A stretch of 37,667 nt of DNA from CADDYX01 sp045809925. GTDB taxonomy: Bacteria; Verrucomicrobiota; Verrucomicrobiia; Chthoniobacterales; UBA10450. Numbering within the stretch: the stretch's first letter is position 1; each line of letters opens with the position of its first letter. This document shows positions 15,762 through 23,583 of this stretch, piece by piece. Position numbers and translations under genes: made by a program. The notes beneath the pieces were generated by a model, which ran no database searches, had not been told where the DNA came from, and saw nothing but the letters and a program-made list of their open reading frames with translations. The DNA lies in NCBI GenBank assembly GCA_045809925.1, contig JBJMWX010000132.1, forward strand, positions 1-37,667, read 5' to 3'.

Positions 15762-16406
15762 ACCGGGAGCAGCAAGATCATCGATCTGCGCAACCTGCTC
15801 GCGCAACGCTTTCCCCAATCGTTTACCCCACGTGCCGCTCACCTCGGAACCGGAATTTCGGTCCTGGATGAAGCGACCGGCGGCTTACCGAAAGGCGCGA
15901 TCACCGAGCTGACAAGCAGTCACCCGAGTGCAGGAAGCGCCGCCCTGATCTGCGCATTACTGCACGCAGCGCATCGCGATCACTACTTCATTGCCCTGGT
16001 CGACGGACACGATTCATTCGATCCGGAATCAGCCGGACATGCGCCACTCTCCAACCTGCTCTGGATCCGCTGCCGGCGCGGTCTCGAAGCTATCAAAGCC
16101 GCCGATCTCTTGCTGCGCGATGGTAATTTCCCGCTTCTCATTCTCGATTTGATTTTAAATCCGGCCGCGGAACTGCGGAAAATTCCACAGACCAACTGGT
16201 ATCGTTTACAGCGGCTGGTCGAGCCAAGCTCGACCGCATTGCTCGTCCTGACGCGGCAGAGCATGATCGGCAGCGCGCAAATCAAACTCGTGCTCGAAAA
16301 TCGGTGGAATCTGGCCGATCTCGAACGCCAGGATCATGCCCGGCGACTCGCGATTCGCGCACACCGTCTCCACAGGTCACGCGCTCATCTGACGGAAAGC
16401 GGCTAG
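15759..16406 (+). CDS. imuA: ImuA, RecA-like mutasome accessory protein
   Basis: The 215-residue protein resembles ImuA (SulA/RecA-like), which partners ImuB and DnaE2 in SOS translesion synthesis. It shows the RecA-core pattern L-G-T-G-I-S-V-L-D-E-A-T-G-G-L-P-K-G-A-I-T-E-L near residues 30-52, but the P-loop position (S-H-P-S-A-G-S-A) lacks a G-K-T/S, so ATP binding of the classical type is doubtful; this is common in ImuA. The chosen start is ATG 15759; a GTG at 15744 would add five residues. A perfect LexA operator lies upstream. Its TAG directly abuts the ATG of the imuB N-terminal half with no spacer. Confidence 0.9.
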   Translation: MTGSSKIIDLRNLLAQRFPQSFTPRAAHLGTGISVLDEATGGLPKGAITELTSSHPSAGSAALICALLHAAHRDHYFIALVDGHDSFDPESAGHAPLSNLLWIRCRRGLEAIKAADLLLRDGNFPLLILDLILNPAAELRKIPQTNWYRLQRLVEPSSTALLVLTRQSMIGSAQIKLVLENRWNLADLERQDHARRLAIRAHRLHRSRAHLTESG

Positions 16407-16928
16407 ATGTTTGCCACCCTCTACCTGCCGAATTTCGAACTTCAGGCGGCCCTCCGACATGATCGCGAAGTGCGGGGGAGACCGGTTGCGCTGCTCGACG
16501 ATATTGAGGCGAAGGCCACCATTATTCAAAGCAATCCACTGGCGGAACAAATGGGCGTGACGTGCGGCATGACAGCCAGCCAGGGCCTCGCGCGCTGTCC
16601 TGAGCTGAAAATCAAAATGCGCGATCGAGCGCAGGAGCGATTGCTTGCCGATCTCTTACTTCAGCTTGCCTTTACCCTGGCGCCGAGTGTTGAAAGAACC
16701 GCCACCGGCATTTGCATCGTGCAATTTACCGATCTGCGCAGGCTGGATGAGAAAGTTACCCGCGTCGTGGACCAGCTCGGCGCGATGGAAATCGATGCGC
16801 GCGCCGGCATTGCCGCGAACGCCGATACGAGTTTACTCGCTGCTTTCGCCGCCACACCGGTCCTGCGTGTTCACGACCTAAGGTCCTTTCTCGATCGTCT
16901 GCCGGTCGAGACCCTGGCGCTAATCTAA
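16407..16928 (+). CDS. imuB: ImuB, N-terminal half (palm/fingers region)
   Basis: This 173-residue protein is the first half of ImuB: L-Y-L-P-N-F-E-L-Q-A-A-L at the N terminus (the position where active Y-family polymerases have D-x-D), then R-P-V-A-L-L-D-D, G-V-T-C-G-M-T-A-S-Q-G-L-A-R-C-P, and F-T-D-L-R-R-L-D. The loss of the N-terminal catalytic Asp is normal for ImuB, which acts as a structural hub. It stops after L-P-V-E-T-L-A-L-I, just where the thumb domain should begin. The missing thumb, little finger and tail are the separate protein at 1447-2529. The stop is a genuine TAA in clean sequence, and translation beyond it shows no ImuB similarity. Its ATG immediately follows the imuA stop. 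The gene is convergent with the TPR gene, leaving 90 bases between them with no obvious terminator. Confidence 0.88.
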   Translation: MFATLYLPNFELQAALRHDREVRGRPVALLDDIEAKATIIQSNPLAEQMGVTCGMTASQGLARCPELKIKMRDRAQERLLADLLLQLAFTLAPSVERTATGICIVQFTDLRRLDEKVTRVVDQLGAMEIDARAGIAANADTSLLAAFAATPVLRVHDLRSFLDRLPVETLALI

Positions 16929-17018
16929 CGCACCGAGAGGGAACCCCGGCACAGACGGCGTGCAATTGTTTTCTGTTTCTCGCAACCGGTTCATGGGATT
17001 GAGAACCAGACCACCGGC

Positions 17019-19466
17019 TCAGCCGCCGGCGTAATTTGGATATTTTTCGCGCAGCTGGCGGGTCAGACGATCCGCTTCGTCTTTGCGCCCGGCACGATTG
17101 TAAGCGATCGCGGCCTTTTGCAGCGCCCGCGGCGTGATCGCCGGGTCGTCATAGAGCAAAGCGACGCCCATAAACGCCTTACCGGCATCCTCAAAGTGCT
17201 CGCGCTCCAGCTGGACGTCGCCAGCGAGCAAACGCGCCTCGGCATTGACCCGCCCTTCCGGCTGCAACTTCATGATCTCCTCCGCGATCTTTTGCGCATC
17301 ATCGGGTTTGTGCGCCGCTATTTTCGTCGCCCCGAGCGCGAGCAACGCCTTTGCTTTCGCGGCCGGATCTTTCGCCACCTGGATATATTGCTGATAAGCG
17401 TTTTCCGCTTCGCCGAATTTCTTCAGCCGGGATTCGGTGTCAGCGAGATAGAACCAGAAATCGGGATTCGCGCCGGAGAGATTTTCGCTCTTGCTCAAAA
17501 GCGTCAGGTAACGCTCGGCGGCGGTATTGTTCTGCTCGTTGTAGTACTGCAATCCGAGCCATTCGAGGATCTCCGCCGGAATGCGGCCGTTCGGATCAGC
17601 TGCGAGATAACCATCGACTTCTTTGGTCAACGCGCCGCGATCCTTCAGATAGAAGAACGAGGAAATGATCCGCAGCGTGGCGAGCGTGAAATACTGCTCT
17701 TTGTTCAGACGTCGCGCCGCGTCCAATGCGGGAAGCGCCGCCTTATAGTCCTTCAGCTCGAAAGCCGCTTTGCCGATGTAATAGTTCGCCTGCGCGGCAA
17801 CCGCGGTTTTTGGGAATTCCTTGAGTAATTGGCGGAACGTGTCCGCCATACCGGCAACGTTCTCCTGTTCGCCCTGCATGAGCGCTTTCTGCTGGAGCGC
17901 AGCTTCGCGCTCGCGCGCTCCTGGAAACTTGTTCAGCAGTAGATCCAAATCCGCTAACGCAGCGTCGAAGTTCTTGACCTCCTGATAGGCTAGCGCGCGC
18001 TGGGTCAGCGCCGATGCGGCCTGCGGATTGTCGGGAAATGTCTTTAGAAAGTTCGTGAACGCCTCGATGGCGCGGGCGCTGTCCTTCTGCTGCACGAAAC
18101 ACCAGCCAAGTTTGTAGGCGGACTCCGCCTGTAAACGTGGTGAGAGTTGCGCGGTGCGCAGGTCGGCGTAAATCGGCGCGGCCTCCGCGAATTGGCCTTT
18201 CTTGTAGAAGTATTCAGCCTTGAGCAGCTTCGCCTGTGCAGCTCGCTCCGCGGCAGGATTCGATTCCAGGTATGCGTCGATCTCAGTCACGAAAGTGGGC
18301 GAATCGGAGTTGTAGAAATTGATCAAACGCTGGTATTGCGCATCCTTCGCCTCCTCCCGCGCGGGGTACTTCTCGACGATCTGCCGATAGGCTTCGTCGG
18401 CCTCTTTCGAACGGCCGAGCTGACGATAACTGTTCGCGACAACCAGCATCATCTCCGGCCGCACTTCCTCCGGGATCGCATCCTGGCCGTGTTTGTACTC
18501 GGCCAGCAGCTTGTCGTACTGGCCTGATTGGTATTGCAGGCGCAGAAGGCCGACCTCTGCGATGGCGCGCCACTTGCCGGCCTCGGGCAGCGATCGGCCC
18601 TTCTGCAAAAGCGCGGTGGCCTTATCTGCCATGCCCTTGTCGATCTTGCCCTTCTCCGGCTGGATCAAATCGACCGCTACCATTCCAGCACGGACAGTCG
18701 CTTCGGCTTTGAGGGCCGCCTTCTGCGTCTCGTTGGAGAGTGCTTCGTAATTACGCAACGCGTCCGCTTTTCGTCCACGAGCGACCGCGATTGTGCCGGC
18801 AGCGAGACGCGAATCCTCTCGATACGGATTCGGGTTCTTCGCGTCGATGACCTGCTGATAGGCGTTCAGGGCCTCATCTTTCTTGTCCAGGTTTTCGAGA
18901 CACCGGGCTTCGAAATAGCGCGCCGATAAGGCCAGCGCCGGCTCTTTTGACTTGCCGGCCGAACGATGAAAGAGCGGCATCGCACCGCCGTAGTCCTTCT
19001 GTTTGAACAAAATTTCCGCAACGCCGTAGGCCGCCGGACCGGCGAAGTCGCTGTCACCATAATTGTCGAGCACGAGCTGAAAACTGGTCCGTGCAGCGGC
19101 GGTGCGGTTAAGCGAGCGATAGCATTCACCGAGGTAAAATGCCGCGCTGGCGCGGCCCGGCGCTCCGGGAAATTGCCCGAGGAATTTTTCGTATTCGGGA
19201 ATCGCGAGATCGTAGAGCTTGCGCGCGAAGAGCGCGTTCGCGTAGTCGAGTTGACGTTTGTCGGCCGCCTCTTCCTCGACCGGAGGCGCTTCGGGTTTCT
19301 CCTGCGGCGGCGGCGGCTGATCAGGCGGTACTGCACGAGGAGCAGGTGTTTCATCGACCGGCTGGGCACGGCGAATTTCCGGTGCCCGTTGCGCGGTCGC
19401 GCTGGAACTCAGCGCCAGAAGCAACCCTGCGGCCAGGACGCGAGCCGCGGCCCGCGAGAGCCTCAT
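17019..19466 (-). CDS. Large periplasmic tetratricopeptide repeat protein
   Basis: The 815-residue protein starts with a clear signal peptide (R-L-S-R then a leucine/alanine core, cleavage near A-T-A-Q). A Pro/Glu-rich linker of about 45 residues follows, and then TPR-type helical repeats to the end (Y-A-N-A-L-F-A-R-K-L-Y-D-L-A-I-P-E-Y and many similar pairs). At least a dozen repeats are visible. The N-terminal repeats resemble those of YbgF/CpoB and BamD-like outer-membrane factors. The ATG at 19466 overlaps the exbD stop by ATGA, so it belongs to an ExbB-ExbD-TPR operon. A role as periplasmic partner of the proton-driven ExbBD motor is likely from context. No TonB, TolA or Pal is encoded nearby. 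Confidence 0.88.
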   Translation of the reverse strand: MRLSRAAARVLAAGLLLALSSSATAQRAPEIRRAQPVDETPAPRAVPPDQPPPPQEKPEAPPVEEEAADKRQLDYANALFARKLYDLAIPEYEKFLGQFPGAPGRASAAFYLGECYRSLNRTAAARTSFQLVLDNYGDSDFAGPAAYGVAEILFKQKDYGGAMPLFHRSAGKSKEPALALSARYFEARCLENLDKKDEALNAYQQVIDAKNPNPYREDSRLAAGTIAVARGRKADALRNYEALSNETQKAALKAEATVRAGMVAVDLIQPEKGKIDKGMADKATALLQKGRSLPEAGKWRAIAEVGLLRLQYQSGQYDKLLAEYKHGQDAIPEEVRPEMMLVVANSYRQLGRSKEADEAYRQIVEKYPAREEAKDAQYQRLINFYNSDSPTFVTEIDAYLESNPAAERAAQAKLLKAEYFYKKGQFAEAAPIYADLRTAQLSPRLQAESAYKLGWCFVQQKDSARAIEAFTNFLKTFPDNPQAASALTQRALAYQEVKNFDAALADLDLLLNKFPGAREREAALQQKALMQGEQENVAGMADTFRQLLKEFPKTAVAAQANYYIGKAAFELKDYKAALPALDAARRLNKEQYFTLATLRIISSFFYLKDRGALTKEVDGYLAADPNGRIPAEILEWLGLQYYNEQNNTAAERYLTLLSKSENLSGANPDFWFYLADTESRLKKFGEAENAYQQYIQVAKDPAAKAKALLALGATKIAAHKPDDAQKIAEEIMKLQPEGRVNAEARLLAGDVQLEREHFEDAGKAFMGVALLYDDPAITPRALQKAAIAYNRAGRKDEADRLTRQLREKYPNYAGG

Positions 19467-19870
19467 TTTGCGGTTGCGAACGCGACGTTGGTCACGCCCG
19501 CCTGTGTGCAAACATTGAGCACTGAGACGATGTTCTTGTAAGCGCCGGTTTCGTCGCCACGGATCACGACCGCCTGGTCGGGATTCAATTCGACCAGCCC
19601 TTTCAGCAGATCGGTGAGTTCCTGCCCGCTTAAGGTGCGCCGATTGACGACGACGTTTCCGTCGGCCTTCACGTTGACGATGACGTCGCCTATCGGAGCC
19701 GGTTTTTCCTTCGCTGCGGCCGCTTTCGGCACTTTGACGTCGAGCTCGTTTTCATTGCGAGCCGCGTTCCAGGTCATGAGGAAAAAGATCAGCAGGAGCA
19801 ACAGGACATCGACCAGTGGCGCGAGCTGAATGCCCGGATGATGCAGCGTGGCGTGTCGGCGCAAATTCAT
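19463..19870 (-). CDS. exbD: ExbD/TolR family biopolymer transport protein
   Basis: This 135-residue inner-membrane protein has a short cytosolic start, one membrane helix (about residues 16-34) and a periplasmic domain of about 95 residues. The helix begins L-A-P-L-V-D-V-L-L-L-L-L-I-F-F-L, and its aspartate (D21) corresponds to the essential proton-conducting residue of ExbD/TolR. The periplasmic part ends with the V-I-R-G-D-E motif and the final V-T-N-V-A-F-A-T. It pairs with the ExbB-like protein encoded 48 bases upstream. Its stop overlaps the start of the TPR gene. Whether it is of the Exb or Tol type cannot be told from the sequence alone. Confidence 0.92.
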   Translation of the reverse strand: MNLRRHATLHHPGIQLAPLVDVLLLLLIFFLMTWNAARNENELDVKVPKAAAAKEKPAPIGDVIVNVKADGNVVVNRRTLSGQELTDLLKGLVELNPDQAVVIRGDETGAYKNIVSVLNVCTQAGVTNVAFATAK

Positions 19871-19918
19871 ACGGTACGAGACCGGTTCAGAGGTGTGACT
19901 TTGGACGGCGGCCGCCGT

Positions 19919-20680
19919 TCAAAATTCATCTTCCAGCAGCACGGGAGCACGTTCGGGAGCGCGCTTGTTGTACTGCAACGAGAGGAGCGCGAGGACGTGG
20001 GTCACCGCCGTTTCGAGGTCTGAGATCAGCCGCTGGGCGCGGGTCCGGAAAAGAGCATAGAACACCATCGCCGGAATGCCGATAGCAAGGCCCGCACAGG
20101 TGTTGACCAGCGCTTCGCTGATTCCGCGCGAGAGCAGCGCGTAACGCGCTGTGCCGAGGTCAGCGCTCAACGCGCCGAACGACCGGATAATCCCGATCAC
20201 AGTGCCGAGCAGACCCAGAAGCGGCGCAATCATGCCGATATCGGCAAGCAGGATGACACGATTATTTAATCCGGAAGCGACCCGTGTGCCTTCGGTCTCG
20301 GCGATCTCCCGCACCTGTTGGAAATCGGCGTTCGGGTTTTTGGTCGTAAAATCGAGCACCTTTTGCACGACACGAGCGATCGCTTCGCCGTGACGATTTG
20401 AGACTGCGAGTAGCCCAAGATAATCGCGCTTGCGTAACAACGCGTCGGCCGTGGCCATAAATCCGCTCGAAACCACCGCCCCGCGCCGAATGGTCAGCGC
20501 GTAAACAATCACCAGCATGATGGAAAATACCGAAAGCGCGAAGAGGACATACATGACCGGTCCGGCTGAGATGATGGCGTCGAGCACCGACTTGGTATGT
20601 GGCAAATCGGGAGAGGCAGAGGCGGCAGACTGCGCAAGCAGCGAGGGCGCGCCCGCGAGCAGCGGGGAAAAAATATTCAT
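19919..20680 (-). CDS. exbB: ExbB/TolQ family proton channel protein
   Basis: The 253-residue protein has an N-terminal hydrophobic stretch (possibly a signal or extra helix), a first clear membrane segment at about residues 40-62 (V-M-Y-V-L-F-A-L-S-V-F-S-I-M-L), a cytosolic loop, and the conserved MotA/TolQ/ExbB segment at about residues 145-215. The latter contains L-L-A-D-I-G-M-I-A-P-L-L-G-L-L-G-T-V-I-G-I and the E-A-L-V-N-T-C-A-G-L-A-I-G-I-P motif. It forms the proton channel that drives ExbD and whatever periplasmic partner is used. First gene of the exbB-exbD-TPR operon; glgE lies 101 bases upstream on the same strand. Confidence 0.93.
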   Translation of the reverse strand: MNIFSPLLAGAPSLLAQSAASASPDLPHTKSVLDAIISAGPVMYVLFALSVFSIMLVIVYALTIRRGAVVSSGFMATADALLRKRDYLGLLAVSNRHGEAIARVVQKVLDFTTKNPNADFQQVREIAETEGTRVASGLNNRVILLADIGMIAPLLGLLGTVIGIIRSFGALSADLGTARYALLSRGISEALVNTCAGLAIGIPAMVFYALFRTRAQRLISDLETAVTHVLALLSLQYNKRAPERAPVLLEDEF

Positions 20681-20781
20681 GCCGAAAGTGGGAACACCTT
20701 ATTCGACGGGCAGTTTCGATGCAAATTCGAGCAGTTTCGGGGCCCGGCGAGCGGATGACCGGTTGGCGGCTCGCGACAGCG

Positions 20782-22770
20782 CTAGGCGAAGGAGCCGTTC
20801 GGGACCGGTCGACGAATCCTGAAAACGTGCGCCGGCTGCACGGCTGGATCGAGCTCAACGTAATTGCGTCGGCCATACCAGCGATAGCGCGCGTTGGTGA
20901 GCAGGTCGTGCACTTCATAATCGTCGCTCGAGGTTTCGCCGAATTCCTCAATCGGCACGTGAATGTACGAATTCTGCCGCCGGAAGGGATCGAGATTAAC
21001 AACCACCAGAATGATGTTATCCCGGCCGGCCGTCATTTTGCCGTAGAACAAAATCGAATCGTTGTCGGCCTGGTAGAAGCGGAGATTGTCGTAGAACTGG
21101 AGCGCGCGATTCTCGCGTCGGATGCGGTTCAGGTTGGTGATCCACTCCTTGATGTTTCCGGGCGCGTCCCAGTCACGTTCTTTCAACTGATACTTCTCCG
21201 AATCGAGATACTCTTCACGACCAGGCAGTGCGGCGTTTTCACACAACTCGAAGCCGCTGTAGATGCCGTAGACGCTCGAGAGTGTTGAGGCGAGGACGGC
21301 GCGAATCATGAAAGCAGGCCGCCCGCCTTCCTGAAGGTGAAGCGGGAGAATGTCCGGCGTATTGGGCCACAGATTGGCCCGGAAGTACTCGCGCATTTGG
21401 GTCTGCGTGAGTTCGGTGAAGTACTCGGTGAATTCCGCCTTTGTCGCCCGCCAGGTGAAATAGGTGTAGCTCTGCGAAAATCCGGCCTTGGCCAGCGCCT
21501 TCATCATCTTCGGCTTGGTGAAAGCCTCGGAGAGAAAGATCGTATCGGGAAAACGCTGGCGCACCCGACTGATCAAATACTCCCAAAACGCGACCGGCTT
21601 CGTGTGGGGGTTGTCGACGCGGAATACCCTGACGCCGCGCTCCGCCCAAAAAAGGATGATGCTCACCATCTCGTCCCACAATTCGCGCCAGTTCGCACAG
21701 CGGAAATTGAGCGGGTAGATGTCTTCGTATTTTTTCGGCGGATTCTCGGCGTACTTAATCGTGCCGTCCGGCCGCTTGTAGAACCACTCCGGGTGCTCGT
21801 GCACGTAGGGGTGGTCGGGCGAGCAGTTGATTGCGAAATCGAGGGCGATCTCCATGCCGCGGCTGCGGATTTCCTGTTCCAGCCATTCGAAATCTTCCAG
21901 TGTGCCAAGCGACGGTTCGATGTCTTTATGGCCACCTCCGTTCGGACAGCCGGCATAGATGTTTCCTATTGCGTATGGCACACCGGGATCGCCGGGCTCG
22001 CTGACGACGGAATTGTTGGGACCTTTGCGGTTCGTCAGGCCAATGGGATGGATGGGAGGGAAGTAGATGACGTTGAAACCCATTGCCCTGGCGTCGTCGA
22101 CGCGCGGCAGACAGTCGCGAAAAGTCGAGCCGCGATCAGCGCGGCCTTCCGCAGAGCGCGGAAAGAATTCATACCACGCGGCAGTGCGTGCTTCCTTCCG
22201 GTCGACCATTGAGCGCGGCGGCGGCGCATATTGGGTCGCGCTCCCGCGGTCGGGATAGGTACCCATAAGGACATCGAGTTCCCCGGAGTGGGCAATCGCG
22301 TTCACCTGCTCGGGCCTGCCGGAACGAATCTGCTCCGCCAGCTCGCGCAGTCGCGCCGCGTCCTGCCAGTCGCCCGCACGTTCGGCGGCAGCATCGACGA
22401 GCGCTGCGCCTTCGAGTGATTCGCTCGCGAGGTCGCGGAGACCGGCGTCGAACTTCGCGCCGAACTCGTGTTGCCAGCCACGGAAGGTATCAGTCCACGC
22501 CTCGACCGTGTATTCGTAGGCGGCATTATCGTAGACCGTGCAGGCACCACGCCACCGGTCGTTGTTGACGTGTGTCATCGCCGTCTCGTGCCAGCGCGGT
22601 TCCCCGATTTTCCGCCACTTCAGGATGGCGGCGACGACGTCGTGCCCGTCTTTGAAAACGTCCGCCTCGACGACGATATCTTCGCCGACCACGCGCTTAA
22701 CCATGTAGCGGCCACCATCGACCAGCGGCTGAACATTCTCGATTACCGCCGTCGGAAAGGCCCGGAGCAT
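20782..22770 (-). CDS. glgE: Alpha-1,4-glucan:maltose-1-phosphate maltosyltransferase
   Basis: GlgE (GH13 subfamily 3) extends alpha-1,4-glucans with maltose 1-phosphate as donor in the trehalose-to-glycogen route. The N-terminal domain shows V-F-K-D-G-H-D and the Y-E-Y-T-V-E-A-W-T-D segment. The catalytic barrel contains the F-N-V-I-Y-F-P-P-I-H-P-I-G block, the nucleophile D386 in F-R-V-D-N-P-H-T-K-P and the acid/base E415 in L-S-E-A-F-T-K-P. The N-P-H-T-K-P signature separates GlgE from other GH13 enzymes. The length of 662 residues is normal. The partners TreS and maltokinase (Pep2) are not in the window. A SufR-like regulator gene lies 51 bases upstream on the same strand. Confidence 0.95.
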   Translation of the reverse strand: MLRAFPTAVIENVQPLVDGGRYMVKRVVGEDIVVEADVFKDGHDVVAAILKWRKIGEPRWHETAMTHVNNDRWRGACTVYDNAAYEYTVEAWTDTFRGWQHEFGAKFDAGLRDLASESLEGAALVDAAAERAGDWQDAARLRELAEQIRSGRPEQVNAIAHSGELDVLMGTYPDRGSATQYAPPPRSMVDRKEARTAAWYEFFPRSAEGRADRGSTFRDCLPRVDDARAMGFNVIYFPPIHPIGLTNRKGPNNSVVSEPGDPGVPYAIGNIYAGCPNGGGHKDIEPSLGTLEDFEWLEQEIRSRGMEIALDFAINCSPDHPYVHEHPEWFYKRPDGTIKYAENPPKKYEDIYPLNFRCANWRELWDEMVSIILFWAERGVRVFRVDNPHTKPVAFWEYLISRVRQRFPDTIFLSEAFTKPKMMKALAKAGFSQSYTYFTWRATKAEFTEYFTELTQTQMREYFRANLWPNTPDILPLHLQEGGRPAFMIRAVLASTLSSVYGIYSGFELCENAALPGREEYLDSEKYQLKERDWDAPGNIKEWITNLNRIRRENRALQFYDNLRFYQADNDSILFYGKMTAGRDNIILVVVNLDPFRRQNSYIHVPIEEFGETSSDDYEVHDLLTNARYRWYGRRNYVELDPAVQPAHVFRIRRPVPNGSFA

Positions 22771-22821
22771 GGGCCATCCATCAACCGAAATTTTGCGGGG
22801 GGAAAGCGGAAAATCGGCGAT

Positions 22822-23484
22822 TTACGCGCCGTTCGCCTTCGGTTGTGCGTCGAAGTAGAAAATGCACTCGTAGAGCCCGGAGACGCGGGACTCTTCACGC
22901 CGCACTTTCGTGCCGAGAACATTCGAGACCAGATCCTGTTCGAGCTTCTGAATGATCGGATACTTCTCGAGCAGATTCATGATCGGCGAGTGACATTCGA
23001 GGATGTGCGGGCCGCCCTCTTTCGTGTCGTCGCCATACTCGGACATGAAGCCTTCTTTCTCGCGCTGTGCCGCGAGCCATTTCGCGCGCTCGGCGATGTT
23101 TTCGCCTTTCGCTTTGACCTTCAAGTTTGCGCCCTTCCGCTCAAACAGATTGTAGAGCAGTTTGTCGGGCGCGGTCGGGCCGTGGATCTCGGCAACTGAC
23201 TTCAGCACCTCGAGTGTAAAATCATTGCTGTCGCACGGGAAAAGATCGTGGGTCCGTTTGGTTAAACGATAAACCATCTCCGGCCGGCCCATCTTCTGCG
23301 GCCGCCGCCACGTGTCGAGATAGCCGTCGCGCTCGAGTGTCAGGCAATGCTGCTTGATCCCCATGTAGCTCATCTTCATTTTCGCGACGAGCTCGTTGAC
23401 GGACATACCCTTTGTCCTTTTAAGCGTGTTAAGGATTTCGAGGCGCTGGGTACGGCCGATTTCGGAAATAAGTTGTTGGTTCAC
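22822..23484 (-). CDS. Winged-helix transcriptional regulator, SufR/COG2345-like
   Basis: The 220-residue protein has an N-terminal winged helix (residues about 8-75: R-T-Q-R-L-E-I-L-N-T-L-K, then a recognition region with G-I-K-Q-H-C-L-T-L-E-R-D-G-Y-L and a wing with G-R-P-E-M-V-Y-R-L-T). The C-terminal part has the S-P-I-M-N-L-L-E-K-Y-P layout and cysteines C84, C164 and C207. This resembles the COG2345/SufR group, whose C-terminal cysteines can hold an iron-sulfur cluster; here there are fewer cysteines than in SufR, so cluster binding is uncertain. It lies just upstream of glgE on the same strand, but control of glgE is only suggested by position. Confidence 0.8.
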   Translation of the reverse strand: MNQQLISEIGRTQRLEILNTLKRTKGMSVNELVAKMKMSYMGIKQHCLTLERDGYLDTWRRPQKMGRPEMVYRLTKRTHDLFPCDSNDFTLEVLKSVAEIHGPTAPDKLLYNLFERKGANLKVKAKGENIAERAKWLAAQREKEGFMSEYGDDTKEGGPHILECHSPIMNLLEKYPIIQKLEQDLVSNVLGTKVRREESRVSGLYECIFYFDAQPKANGA

Positions 23485-23583
23485 GGGGATGTGGGTTTGA
23501 TGGGGGCGACATTACCCGCTGTCGCCTTGGAAACGCAACCTTAATCTTGCTGCAAACTTTTGGGTAGCGGGAAATTACAGGAA

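Noticed and set aside
1439..16917. Shared CCTGG near both supposed imuB breakpoints (1439-1443 and 16913-16917)
   Set aside because: A five-base match near two points is expected by chance and cannot be called a recombination site.
17014..17029. CCGGC/GCCGG hairpin over the stop codon of the TPR gene
   Set aside because: Short stem, no T-run, and partly inside the coding sequence; not a supportable terminator.
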